A stretch of 64,000 bases of DNA from Heterotrichella gracilis (lineage: Eukaryota > Sar > Xanthophyceae > Tribonematales > Xanthonemataceae), in the NCBI GenBank assembly GCA_032358255.1, contig JAULBX010029269.1, forward strand, positions 1 through 64,000. The letters run 5' to 3'. Every line of letters begins with the position of its first letter. Positions within the stretch are counted from its first letter, which is position 1. Made by a program: the position numbers and the translations under genes. Positions 38,583 through 46,962 of this stretch are shown piece by piece. The notes beneath the pieces were generated by a model, which was not told the origin of the DNA, did no database searches, and saw nothing but the letters and a program-made list of their open reading frames with translations.

Positions 38583-39129
38583 TGTTCTTCAGTTTTATGG
38601 TGCCGGTTACTTCTTTAATTTCGTATTTGCTAAAATCCTGATTACTTTTTAATCCTTTGCCCATAATAACCTGATCGGCCGTGGTTATTTTTATAAAAGC
38701 ATCGGTATAAATTGTTTTATTCGCTTCGTCCCAGGTTAATTTTTCCGTTTCTAATTTTTCGCCTTTTTTATTTACAACCTCAACGGCATATTTTGCTTCC
38801 ATTTTTTTTGTGAGGTCGTAGCGAATACCATAATTTGCTTTCAACGTACTTGAAATTTTTTCTTCGTTATCAAAAAAAGTTACAAAAACACCTTTAGGTA
38901 AAATTGTAAATGGCTCACTAACGTTTTTTGTAAAAATAAGCATGCGGTTGGCCTTTAAAATAATTTTAAGTTGCGCGCTGTCTGTAAAAAGTAAAGTAAC
39001 GCTATCTCCTACTTGCGACGGGCTTTTTTTGTTACCCGGCAGGGCCATTACATCTTTTAGATCGTTTGTGCAGGAGCCAAAAATAAAACCAATGGCTGCA
39101 ATAAAAACTATCACTTTAATTTTAAACAC
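38572..39129 (-). CDS. lptC: LPS export ABC transporter periplasmic protein LptC, lipoprotein form
   Basis: 185 residues. A lipobox (FGSCTN, Cys about 20) replaces the TM anchor of E. coli LptC, as usual in Bacteroidota. The mature part is a beta-jellyroll: FTDSAQLKIILKANRMLIF, FFDNEEKISSTLKANYGIRYDLTKKMEAKYAVEVVNKKGEKLETEKLTWDEANKTIYTDAFIKIT (quoted only in key parts), GKGLKSNQDFSKYEI. It relays LPS from LptB2FG to LptA. It starts 3 nt after the OMP stop. Confidence 0.8.
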   Translation of the reverse strand: MFKIKVIVFIAAIGFIFGSCTNDLKDVMALPGNKKSPSQVGDSVTLLFTDSAQLKIILKANRMLIFTKNVSEPFTILPKGVFVTFFDNEEKISSTLKANYGIRYDLTKKMEAKYAVEVVNKKGEKLETEKLTWDEANKTIYTDAFIKITTADQVIMGKGLKSNQDFSKYEIKEVTGTIKLKNNEL

Positions 39130-39132
39130 CTT

Positions 39133-40593
39133 TTAATCGTATCTAAATTTTTGAAACCAACGGTCAGAGAAAGTGAAACCAAAATTTATTTTCCAGTAAT
39201 TTTCTTTAATTAAATTATTTTCTGTGCTCCCCATTTGCCCATATTGGGCGCTAACGTTAACCATAGATGAAAGGCGACCAATGCCAACAGGGAAGCCAAC
39301 ACCCGCGGTAACGGCATAGCTGGACACAACCGTGTTCTTTACAGAAATATAGCCTGTTTGGTAATTAACGCCAAACCTGTAATTTAATTTCTTGAAGAAG
39401 GCGCCGTTACCAGCTGCAAATTTTTCAGGTACAAAATTTAAACCTAAAGCAACTCTATAATTATCCTTAAGCGAACTTGCATTGTCTAAAAAAATAAATT
39501 GCGACCAGTTAGTGATTGCAAAATCAGCACAAAGATTGATGCGTTCACCTTTTTTATAACCAAAACCAAAACCTTGCTCTAAAGGCAACGTAATATTTGC
39601 TTTTTGATTGGCTTTGTAAAGAACAGTATCTCGTAATATTTCATCGCCAAAACCATTTAATATATAATTATAAACTGTGGCATCGTAATTTGCTTTAAAA
39701 GTATTATTCAATGCCATAAAATAGCCAAAGGTAAATTTCACTTTTTGTGCTAGCTGTCTTCTTTTTGTTGTGCCTTTTTGTTTAACACTATCTATTGTTA
39801 TGGCGGTTTGCACACCAAAATTTCCTGTAAAGGCGCCAAGGTTTAAAGTATTCTCTCGATAGGTATTGTTATAATTAAGTGAGTTTGGATAAACAATGCG
39901 CGAAGTTTGTTCTATACTTCCGAATATATAATTAGCATTAAAACCTAACGAAAGATCGCTTAATAGTTTACTGCCAAAATCTCTTAGCTTATAACTGCCC
40001 TTGCTTAAGTGTTTTAATGAGTCCTCTACATAAAGATGTTTCTTTCTGAAATTTACTAACCTGTTTTGAAAAGGCGCTATCCCATAACCGGCAAAAACTT
40101 TATTTAGACCGCCCGTGCCACTGTAAAGATAATTTACAGAACCAATACCAGCCTCATCTTCTGTATTTTTAAGGTCGTAACCCACATTGCTGTATGGCAT
40201 TATGCCAAAACAGGCGCCGCCATTATTCCTTATCGGAAAACCAAGTGCCGCATAAGCAAAATTAGTTGACCATTTATTTAAAGAGGAATTATTGCCAGTA
40301 AATTTTGAATTAATATAACTACCCCCCACTTCAAGCGTACTATATTTAATATATGGGTAAGCTGCCGGATTACCTGTGTTAATAAACATAGCCTGTGGCT
40401 GTCCATTTCTAGCAACTCCAGAATCAGGCTTTAGGGCAATATAAGCGCCCCCCATACCTGAATTATGTGCAAACGTACTTGGATTAATATCTCCTAAACC
40501 ATAACGGGAATAAGGGCTGAACGTATTATTTTGAGCCTTGAAAAGAGAAGACGAAAAAACGATAAAAAAAATTAAAAAAAGTCTATTTTTCAA
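39133..40593 (-). CDS. Outer-membrane beta-barrel protein (FadL-like family)
   Basis: 486 residues with a signal peptide (MKNRLFLIFFIVFSSSLFKAQ). The N-terminus NNTFSPYSRYGLGDINP and alternating aromatic strands ending in KINFGFTFSDRWFQKFRYD mark an outer-membrane barrel of the FadL-like type that accompanies coaX and lptC in Bacteroidota. Function unknown; its conserved context suggests envelope assembly. Its start overlaps coaX by 11 nt. Confidence 0.7.
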   Translation of the reverse strand: MKNRLFLIFFIVFSSSLFKAQNNTFSPYSRYGLGDINPSTFAHNSGMGGAYIALKPDSGVARNGQPQAMFINTGNPAAYPYIKYSTLEVGGSYINSKFTGNNSSLNKWSTNFAYAALGFPIRNNGGACFGIMPYSNVGYDLKNTEDEAGIGSVNYLYSGTGGLNKVFAGYGIAPFQNRLVNFRKKHLYVEDSLKHLSKGSYKLRDFGSKLLSDLSLGFNANYIFGSIEQTSRIVYPNSLNYNNTYRENTLNLGAFTGNFGVQTAITIDSVKQKGTTKRRQLAQKVKFTFGYFMALNNTFKANYDATVYNYILNGFGDEILRDTVLYKANQKANITLPLEQGFGFGYKKGERINLCADFAITNWSQFIFLDNASSLKDNYRVALGLNFVPEKFAAGNGAFFKKLNYRFGVNYQTGYISVKNTVVSSYAVTAGVGFPVGIGRLSSMVNVSAQYGQMGSTENNLIKENYWKINFGFTFSDRWFQKFRYD

Positions 40594-41308
40594 GGTTATA
40601 ATTTAAAATTGTATTTAGTCCGTAAAGTAATATGTTTTGGTTGGCAAATAAACGATTTTTAAGTTGTTTGCCCAAATAATCAGCATCGCCACCGGTTAAT
40701 ACAACCTGTAAATTAGCATTATTTAAGAGGTATCTGTCAATTATTCCATCTACTTCGGCAACTGCGCCCATCAATGCGCCGCTTAACATAGAATCTTTGG
40801 TGTTGGTGCCTATCAAATCTCCAAAATTTTTGTCCATTTCTACAACAGGTAAAGCGTGGGTAAATTCTTTCATGGCTTTTAAACGCATGGTTAAGCCCGG
40901 TGATATGGCCCCTCCCAGGTATTCATTATTGGCATTAACAAAATTATACTTTATGCAGGTGCCTGCATCGATCGTTAAAACGTTTTGGTTTGGGTAAAAA
41001 CTATAAGCGCCAACAGAGGCTGCAATGCGATCAGAACCAAGCGTAAGCGCACTTTTATACAAATTTTTTAAGGGTATTGGGGTAGTAGCTTCGAACAAAA
41101 TTACGTGTTTGCCTTTTGGCAGGGCTTTAATGAATTCTGCATGCATGCCGGTAACAGAGGCAATTAAACAGTGCTGAAAATCAGAGATCTGTTTCAGCCC
41201 TTCGATCAGGCCTTTTACCGAATTAAAAACGTAAGAATGCTCCAATTCCCTACTATTAAATAGGGCTGCTTTTATACGTGTATTCCCAAAATCTACAACA
41301 AAATTCAT
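40583..41308 (-). CDS. coaX: Type III pantothenate kinase
   Basis: 241 residues with ASKHA-fold motifs: DFGNTRIKAALF (6-17, phosphate 1), LGSDRIAASVGAY, LTIDAGTCIKYN (phosphate 2) and GGAISPG. It phosphorylates pantothenate in coenzyme A synthesis. It is the first gene of the coaX-OMP-lptC run. Confidence 0.92.
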   Translation of the reverse strand: MNFVVDFGNTRIKAALFNSRELEHSYVFNSVKGLIEGLKQISDFQHCLIASVTGMHAEFIKALPKGKHVILFEATTPIPLKNLYKSALTLGSDRIAASVGAYSFYPNQNVLTIDAGTCIKYNFVNANNEYLGGAISPGLTMRLKAMKEFTHALPVVEMDKNFGDLIGTNTKDSMLSGALMGAVAEVDGIIDRYLLNNANLQVVLTGGDADYLGKQLKNRLFANQNILLYGLNTILNYNLEK

Positions 41309-41369
41309 TCTTGTAAAGATATATTTTATATGGGATGGCCGATTTTAATTAAGTTTTTTTTAGAAATAT

Positions 41370-41399
41370 TTTGTGAGCTAGATTATTTATGTATTTTTG
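41370..41399 (+). promoter_or_regulatory. tRNA-Phe promoter
   Basis: TTTG (41370-41373), 18-nt spacer, TATTTTTG (41392-41399), both exact Bacteroidota -33/-7 elements, 14 nt before the tRNA. Confidence 0.8.
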
Positions 41400-41413
41400 C
41401 AACCTCAAATGCT

Positions 41414-41486
41414 GGTGCCTTAGCTCAGTCGGTAGAGCAAAGGACTGAAAATCCTTGTGTCCCTGGTTCGATTCCTGGAGGCACCA
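41414..41486 (+). tRNA. tRNA-Phe (GAA)
   Basis: 73 nt with a full cloverleaf: acceptor GGTGCCT/AGGCACC with discriminator A, D arm with AGCTCAGTCGGTAGAGC, anticodon stem AAGGA/TCCTT with loop CTGAAAA (anticodon GAA), T arm CCTGG-TTCGATT-CCTGG. CCA is not encoded. The 3' end is the attachment site of the element to its right. Confidence 0.97.
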
Positions 41487-41488
41487 CA
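41473..41488 (+). repeat. attL core (tRNA-Phe 3' end)
   Basis: TCCTGGAGGCACCACA covers the 3' T arm and acceptor of tRNA-Phe. It recurs exactly at 52013-52028, and its last 14 nt recur at 51836-51849, marking element ends. Confidence 0.85.
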
Positions 41489-41500
41489 AATGAAAACCTG

Positions 41501-41534
41501 AAACCCTTTACTAGCAATAGTTGAGGGTTTTTTG
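41501..41534 (+). terminator. Element-supplied terminator of tRNA-Phe
   Basis: AAACCCT (41501-41507) pairs with AGGGTTT (41524-41530), with an inner CTA/TAG stem and a T-run after. It lies 13 nt past the att core and replaces the displaced chromosomal terminator. Confidence 0.7.
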
Positions 41535-41544
41535 TTGAGGTATT

Positions 41545-41563
41545 TTCCCCACCATTTCCCCAC
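41545..41563 (+). repeat. Left subterminal integrase/Xis arm-type double site
   Basis: TTCCCCACCATTTCCCCAC, i.e. TTCCCCAC twice, 57 nt inside the left att core. The same 19 nt are found at 51687-51705 in the same orientation. Confidence 0.7.
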
Positions 41564-41592
41564 AACCCGAAAATTTGAGTTAGAAATTAAGC

Positions 41593-42696
41593 TCAATTTA
41601 ATTTTGGAGAATCGTCACTGTTTTCAGTTTGACTTTTGTCACTGATCGCAGCGGTTAATGCTGTAAGGATTTCTTGAGGTTTATGTAGTAGCTCTGGTTT
41701 TTTATTTAGCAAATGGAGTTCTTTTATTGACAAAGTCCTTGCCTGCACATTTACTTCGCCCTCCTTTGATGTTACTTTCACAACTAAAAGTGAGCCGATT
41801 CTGATAGCTGCATTGGGAATATCTTTTATAGAGTTCAAAATATTTAACAATGCTTCCGATTGATTTTTATCCACTTCAGATTGAGGCTTTAAAACTGAAT
41901 TAACCTCAACAATATATTCAGCTTCTTTTAATCGATCAACCACTTCTGCACTTGTTAACGATTTTAGCGATTTTGCAATTATCCTTTTAATCCAAGATCC
42001 TTTTTGTTCTTTAAATTCAAAAATTTTAGCAAAGCCCGCTTTCTCAGTGTAATTTAATACTGCCTCATATACTTCAAATATTTGTATCGGATCATTTGTG
42101 TCAATGTAAATGTCAATTGGAATAATTTGCGCTTTGGACTTGGAATCAAAAGATGTTGCTGTATCATAAATGATTTCCTTTAATGCGTCTGTTTCTTTGT
42201 TCAATTTATCAATGTCGTTCTTAGTTTTTTCTAAAGTCAATTTCACTTCTTTTAATTCAGCGTCATAATGGTTCAGAATAGATGATAGTTCACTCCGACT
42301 TATTTTTAATTGATCTTCTTCCTTTGCTAATTCCTTTTTATACTCCAAAAAACTTTTCGCGTCAGCATTCTCATCTTTTCTACTAGCAAAATAGTTCGAA
42401 CCTATAAATTTTTTGTGCGACTGCGCATCATTTATGGAAACCATTTTTGATGTATAGACGCTTTCATGAGCTATTTTTAAATTACTAGCTATCAATTTAG
42501 CGGTTTGTACAGAACTGGGATCGTCATTAGTAATCGATATAATTATATATTCATTGTTTGCGTCTTGATGAAGTACAATACCGAACGGAGTATTATCTGC
42601 TGAATGTATCACAATATCTTTGTTAAAACTTCCAGAGAACGATCCGGAAAGGTTAACGTCAATCTTATCTTGATCTTCTTTTTTATTTTTTGCCAT
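41593..42696 (-). CDS. Element cargo protein with central coiled coil, unknown family
   Basis: 367 residues, no signal peptide or TM helix. The N-terminal 60 residues are beta-rich with repeated SGSFSGSF and HSADNTPFGIV. A long coiled coil spans about 118-180 (KELAKEEDQLKISRSEL...). The C-terminal alpha/beta part (about 195-330) has IPIDIYIDTNDPIQIFEVYEAV and later AAIRIGSLLVVKV. I cannot name a family. It diverges from the SRAP gene and is the leftmost cargo gene; position in a defence-like element suggests, but does not show, a conflict role. Confidence 0.6.
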   Translation of the reverse strand: MAKNKKEDQDKIDVNLSGSFSGSFNKDIVIHSADNTPFGIVLHQDANNEYIIISITNDDPSSVQTAKLIASNLKIAHESVYTSKMVSINDAQSHKKFIGSNYFASRKDENADAKSFLEYKKELAKEEDQLKISRSELSSILNHYDAELKEVKLTLEKTKNDIDKLNKETDALKEIIYDTATSFDSKSKAQIIPIDIYIDTNDPIQIFEVYEAVLNYTEKAGFAKIFEFKEQKGSWIKRIIAKSLKSLTSAEVVDRLKEAEYIVEVNSVLKPQSEVDKNQSEALLNILNSIKDIPNAAIRIGSLLVVKVTSKEGEVNVQARTLSIKELHLLNKKPELLHKPQEILTALTAAISDKSQTENSDDSPKLN

Positions 42697-42804
42697 TTCT
42701 GTTGATTTTAGTCTTAACTAAAGATATAAATAAACTTGGAAAAAACAGAATTTAAAATGGGCAAAAAGGCGCTGAGGAAGTATAATATTCCTTAATTTTG
42801 TTTT

Positions 42805-43533
42805 ATGTGTTATAATAAAGATACTAAGCTCGACGAGAAAGACATTATTCAATTAGAACATGACTATGTATTAAATTGGGTTGAAGAAGATCGCGATGAC
42901 TTTTATTCCGTGTCCGGCTTCTCACATCCAAAAATCCCTATTATTACAGAAAACAAAGAGGTTAAACTTTTTAACTGGGGCTTAATTCCCTCTTGGGTAA
43001 AAGATTGGACTACTGCTTCTGACCTAAGAAAGAATACGCTTAACGCAATGGGTGAAACTATTGACAGTAAAGTTTCTTTTAGAACCGCTGTAAAGCAAGG
43101 ACGCTTTTGCATTATACCCGTAAAAGGATTTTATGAATGGCATCATCATACAAACAAAGAAAAATACCCTCATTATATTTACCCAAAGGATAAAAGCTAT
43201 TTTTTAATGGCAGGTTTGTATGAGCAATGGGTTAATCCGGCATTGAACGAAACTCACAATACTTTTACAATGGTTACAACTGAGGCAAACGAACGAATGG
43301 CTTGGATTCATAATGTAAAAAAGAGAATGCCTTTGATCTTAACAACTAAAGAATCAAAATTGTGGCTAGATAAAGATTTACCTTTTAAGGAAAAACAAAA
43401 ACTGATAAATCCTTTTGAACAGGAATTAATGAGCGACCACACAATAAGCAAATTAATTACTTCAAGAAAAGAAAATCCAAACCAACCAAAAGTAAAAGAA
43501 CCTTTTGTCTATCCTGAGCTTACCTCGGTTTAG
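42805..43533 (+). CDS. SRAP-domain (YedK/HMCES) abasic-site processing protein
   Basis: 242 residues. The catalytic Cys2 follows the initiator Met (MCYN), NAMGETI supplies the Asn and Glu of the NARAET-like motif, GFYEWHH is the family signature, and HNVKKRMPLIL contains the active-site His and RMP. SRAP proteins crosslink covalently to abasic sites in single-stranded DNA. Carriage by a rolling-circle element makes sense because its replication exposes ssDNA (inference). The middle motif departs from NARAET (NAMGET). Confidence 0.88.
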   Translation: MCYNKDTKLDEKDIIQLEHDYVLNWVEEDRDDFYSVSGFSHPKIPIITENKEVKLFNWGLIPSWVKDWTTASDLRKNTLNAMGETIDSKVSFRTAVKQGRFCIIPVKGFYEWHHHTNKEKYPHYIYPKDKSYFLMAGLYEQWVNPALNETHNTFTMVTTEANERMAWIHNVKKRMPLILTTKESKLWLDKDLPFKEKQKLINPFEQELMSDHTISKLITSRKENPNQPKVKEPFVYPELTSV

Positions 43534-43545
43534 GTAAGAAATATT

Positions 43546-43968
43546 TTAATTCCGTTCTATTTGCAGACCTGAATTTTTAGAGGGTATTAGATTTTCAAAT
43601 TCAATTTTAGAGATATTTATTTTCCATCCGAAATTTGGTTTCCAGATCACAGGCATTAATGTGTTTTTTCGTGTGTTTTTTACCGCATGAATAAACATTA
43701 CCGTATTGAGCTGTTTACATTCGCTTAGAAATTTTTTGAAATCCTGCTTATTCCAATCTTTAATACTGTAAGAACAGCTTAAGTTTTTATTAGGCAGCCA
43801 AACAGTTAGAATGAAGTATTGGACACCCAGTTCAAATTTTGCGTGCCACCCGTTTGGAGTATTCGGCCAAAGCAAGTTATTACAACTTTCGACCTGCTCT
43901 AGTGTGTCAAAACTTAAACCGAACATAGGCGGTTTGTTATCTGAAAACAAAAAAAATAAGGTTACCAT
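43546..43968 (-). CDS. Element hypothetical protein, downstream member of a tandem pair
   Basis: About 140 residues from the ATG at 43968 (MVTLFFLFSDNKPPMFGLSFD). An upstream ATG at 43998 adds ten residues and overlaps the neighbour by 17 nt. The chosen start matches the neighbour's start (MELVVKLPDGKRPFIGVCFD), and both share the order D-x-K-x-P-x-x-G-x-x-F-D, then a W-led strand, then an amphipathic helix with a Phe/Trp. They therefore look like diverged duplicates. Function unknown; cytosolic. Confidence 0.55.
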   Translation of the reverse strand: MVTLFFLFSDNKPPMFGLSFDTLEQVESCNNLLWPNTPNGWHAKFELGVQYFILTVWLPNKNLSCSYSIKDWNKQDFKKFLSECKQLNTVMFIHAVKNTRKNTLMPVIWKPNFGWKINISKIEFENLIPSKNSGLQIERN

Positions 43969-43981
43969 TTTTTGAGTTAGA

Positions 43982-44362
43982 TTATTTTTCCCAAACAATA
44001 CACGAATGAAGTTTTAAAACAAAGGGCTTTTGAGTTCGGAACATCTTCGCAACTACATGACGCCCGCCCTCATTATATATCTGAGAGAAATTAAATTCCT
44101 TACTCTCTTTAGTGGTCTGAAACCACATTCTTAATTTATCAATATCGAATTTTAGATCGTTGTAAGCACGGACAATTTGAGCGTATTCGCTAATTAATTT
44201 TAGAGTTGCCTTACCGTCTTTAAATTCTATTATAACCTGCCAGTCCTTTTCTTTGTAAGCTTCAATTAAATCTGCATTGGTGTTTTCAGCTTTATGCGAA
44301 TCATCAAAACAAACACCGATAAATGGCCTTTTCCCGTCGGGCAACTTCACAACTAACTCCAT
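43982..44362 (-). CDS. Element hypothetical protein, upstream member of a tandem pair
   Basis: 126 residues, no TM helix. It begins MELVVKLPDGKRPFIGVCFD, continues with DWQVIIEFKDGKATLKL strands, a helical middle and a C-terminal KPFVLKLHSCIVWEK. It precedes its probable paralogue by 13 nt on the same strand. I do not recognise the family. Confidence 0.55.
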   Translation of the reverse strand: MELVVKLPDGKRPFIGVCFDDSHKAENTNADLIEAYKEKDWQVIIEFKDGKATLKLISEYAQIVRAYNDLKFDIDKLRMWFQTTKESKEFNFSQIYNEGGRHVVAKMFRTQKPFVLKLHSCIVWEK

Positions 44363-44479
44363 ATTACAAAACTACTGCATTTTTAAACTGAGCTTTGCTA
44401 CAAATTGTAGTTTGTTAAGAAACAAGGCTGCTTTTATATTCAAATGGGTAGAATGTTAATCATTTGACACTTGATTATA

Positions 44480-45460
44480 TTATTTGTTTTTAATGTCTTT
44501 TAATAAATTAATTAGCTTATCAATTCCTTCATTGTTATTTAATTTTTCCATCTCGATTGAATTTGTAGAACTATTTTTGCCTAAGATTTTATTTCTTTCA
44601 TTCAACATTAGAGCCTGAACAATGTTTTCATTTATCGTTTTGTTTTCTGAAATTGAAAATGAATATTTAATTCCTGCTACTTTGGATTCTGCATTTGTTA
44701 ACTCGTTTTGAAAATACTTTATGTCGTCAATTCCCTTTTTATACAACCTTAGAAAAAAATATGCAAATAATTGGACAAAAAGAGCTAGGAAAATTCTAGG
44801 CATAAAAAAATCAATTAATTGATGCTCGCCATCCTTTGGTATCCTCAAAATGAATAAAACATAGCCAATGCTAAATAATGTTGAAATTATTCCAATAGCC
44901 AAATTTAAATTTGCTCGTTTACTTGTTTCACTTACTTCAGTATTTAACCTACTCTGAGTGCTTTCAAGTAATTCAAACAAAGCATTCATTTTCTTTGATT
45001 CCATTGCTGACGCAGAGTATTTTTCTTCTATTTTATTTATTAAGTCGTTTTCAAGATCTTGTTTGATTGTCTTTGATATTAAATTGTATAATTCCTCGTC
45101 ATTTAAGTTATTTGATTTTTTTACAATTCTTTCAATGACATCTTTTAATTGTGCGAGTTTTTCATTTTGTTCATCTTCAAATGTTTTAACTTGTTTTTTT
45201 GGGCTATTTAGATAAGACAACAATAATGAAAACAAGCCAACTGTAGCAGCACCTATACCGGTATATGAGAGAATTTCAAATCTATATTCAGGCAACCTAA
45301 AATATAACATACTAAAAGAAGCCAAAATTAAGGAACCGATAATAAAGCCAAATACTAATTGCAATCGACCAATTTTTAGCGAAAATAATTCACTAAAAGT
45401 ATCGTCGTTTAAAAAGACAATTCTTAGTCTACCACTTTTTCTTTTCTTTTCTTTTTCCAT
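44480..45460 (-). CDS. Four-TM element protein with an M23-peptidase-type N-terminal module
   Basis: 326 residues. A basic start (MEKEKKRKSGRLRIVFLND, 1-19) runs on to DTFSELFSLK (20-29), closely matching residues 20-38 of the chromosomal M23 peptidase (YRLVILNDSTFGEKISLRL). TM helices lie near 33-54, 64-84, 185-206 and 219-239. Between the second and third is a cytosolic coiled coil (about 95-180); the tail (240-326) is helical and charged. No peptidase domain is present. Function unknown; a membrane effector is possible. Confidence 0.6.
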   Translation of the reverse strand: MEKEKKRKSGRLRIVFLNDDTFSELFSLKIGRLQLVFGFIIGSLILASFSMLYFRLPEYRFEILSYTGIGAATVGLFSLLLSYLNSPKKQVKTFEDEQNEKLAQLKDVIERIVKKSNNLNDEELYNLISKTIKQDLENDLINKIEEKYSASAMESKKMNALFELLESTQSRLNTEVSETSKRANLNLAIGIISTLFSIGYVLFILRIPKDGEHQLIDFFMPRIFLALFVQLFAYFFLRLYKKGIDDIKYFQNELTNAESKVAGIKYSFSISENKTINENIVQALMLNERNKILGKNSSTNSIEMEKLNNNEGIDKLINLLKDIKNK

Positions 45461-45499
45461 ATCTATTTTTTAATAACACAATCTACGAAAAATTTGCGT

Positions 45500-46567
45500 T
45501 TATTCATCAATTTCATTGATGTTTTCAGACAATAGTTTAGTTAACTCCTCGGTTGCTGAATAGCCAGTCAATTTTTGCCCCTTTGCATTTTGCCAATCCT
45601 TTGCCTCGTAATTATAAAGCCAGTCTTCAATAATTTTAACCTCTTTTATTTCTGTTTCCCGTCGGCTTCCCTTTGGCAGGTTGAAACCAAACCTTTCAAA
45701 TATTCTTTCCCCATCCATTGCTGCGTAAATATTATACATAGCAGCGGCATAAACATATTTTGAGTTTTTTTTCTTTTTATTCTTAATTCGTGGGTCGGGA
45801 TCGCTGAATTGCTTGGTACTGTATTTTATGACGTGAACTAACTCTTCTAATAAATCTGTTATTTCTGTTGCTAATTGCGCTTTTGGACTAGCAAATTTTG
45901 GGGTACACAATAAAAGCCATTCTTTAATAAGAATATCTGCTGTTTCTTTGTCGGCAACAATTAAATGTAAATGTGGATTGTAAGTTCTTCTTTTAGCATT
46001 AAAATTGCTTTCTAAACATTTAATACCAATTAGCTTTTTTCCAGTTCCCCGCTGCGCTCGCTTTTTATATTTATCTAATATTAACCTCAACCCTCGGTTC
46101 ATGTCTTTCATACGCTTAGGTAAACTTTTTGCTGACACAGCTCTAGCTGTTAAGGTTACAAAATAAGGCTCCGGCCAGGTTTGGATAACAGGTTTATAAA
46201 CTCTTATCTTTTCGGCTTTGCGAATACCGCAGCAAGTCGAACAAAACCTGTTTTTACAGTAGGAACAATATAAACGACCGTCGGCAGTTGTAACTTTCTT
46301 TTGACATTTTAAGGCATTGTAAAGCGATGTAATTAATGGTTTATTTCCTTTTTTCTTCGCAATTTTTAGTATGCTAAAATTTACTTTGTCGCTAATCATT
46401 TTTCGCTTCGCTCTGTTTCCCATTACCTCGCTATTGCTGAGGTCTGCCCCTGTGCCGTGCATAATTTTTGATTGGCTTTTACTTTGGGTAGCTTTTCTTT
46501 TTGTCCCGTTTTGGGCTAATATATCGAGAGAGCTACCTCCCGAAATAGTATTATTACTATTTTTCAT
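45500..46567 (-). CDS. rep: HUH rolling-circle replication initiator (Rep)
   Basis: 355 residues. Zinc-like cysteines Cys101, 104, 109, 112, 113 precede motif 1 YFVTLTA (135-141), motif 2 PHLHLIV (metal-binding His199 and His201) and motif 3 VIKYSTK (nucleophilic Tyr249, Lys252). That is the one-tyrosine HUH Rep layout of small plasmids. It should nick the element's origin and start ssDNA replication, and could double as a relaxase for mobilisation. Its ATG overlaps the stop of the helix-turn-helix gene (ATGA), so the two are coupled. Confidence 0.87.
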   Translation of the reverse strand: MKNSNNTISGGSSLDILAQNGTKRKATQSKSQSKIMHGTGADLSNSEVMGNRAKRKMISDKVNFSILKIAKKKGNKPLITSLYNALKCQKKVTTADGRLYCSYCKNRFCSTCCGIRKAEKIRVYKPVIQTWPEPYFVTLTARAVSAKSLPKRMKDMNRGLRLILDKYKKRAQRGTGKKLIGIKCLESNFNAKRRTYNPHLHLIVADKETADILIKEWLLLCTPKFASPKAQLATEITDLLEELVHVIKYSTKQFSDPDPRIKNKKKKNSKYVYAAAMYNIYAAMDGERIFERFGFNLPKGSRRETEIKEVKIIEDWLYNYEAKDWQNAKGQKLTGYSATEELTKLLSENINEIDE

Positions 46568-46857
46568 ATGGAAGTTTGCTCCTTTCCAAGCGGTAACAAT
46601 ACCGCTTCTATTTCAGAACGCTTGTAATAAATCCGGTTGCCAATCCCATAAGGAATGAGCTTTCCTTTTTTTGTCCAATTGTGAATTGTGGAAAGATCGC
46701 AGCTAAGCATTTTAGCAACCTCAGCACGGGTTAATAATTCGGTTGGGGTCTTTGGCTCAAAACTTTGTTTGAGTTCTTTGATTTGGTTTTGAATGCCCTC
46801 AAATAGGTTCGCTATTTGCTCGGGGCTTACATCGTGGAGAATGGTTGAATTTTTCAT
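46564..46857 (-). CDS. AlpA/MerR-type helix-turn-helix DNA-binding protein (excisionase-like)
   Basis: 97 residues from the ATG at 46857 (MKNSTILHDVSPEQ); the frame is open to an ATG at 46890, whose extra residues look unrelated. A helical N-terminus (VSPEQIANLFEGIQNQIKEL) precedes the winged HTH: LLTRAEVAKMLSCDLSTIHNWTKKGKLIPYGIGNRIYYKRSEIEAVL. Such proteins next to Rep/Int in Bacteroidota elements act as excisionases or activators. Coupled to rep by ATGA overlap. Confidence 0.82.
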   Translation of the reverse strand: MKNSTILHDVSPEQIANLFEGIQNQIKELKQSFEPKTPTELLTRAEVAKMLSCDLSTIHNWTKKGKLIPYGIGNRIYYKRSEIEAVLLPLGKEQTSI

Positions 46858-46962
46858 TTTACTTGTAATTTTGATACAAGCAAAGGTCAAAAAAGAGTAT
46901 CTTTTTCTTGGAAGCGGAACTAATTCAATTTGGGTGCAGAAGTGATCCTTTTCGGAAGTATC

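Noticed and set aside
41330-41524. 64-codon ORF covering tRNA-Phe
   Set aside because: It simply reads through the tRNA and has no conservation or start support.
46371-46658. 95-codon plus-strand ORF
   Set aside because: Antisense to the Rep and HTH genes, both of which have full conserved motifs.
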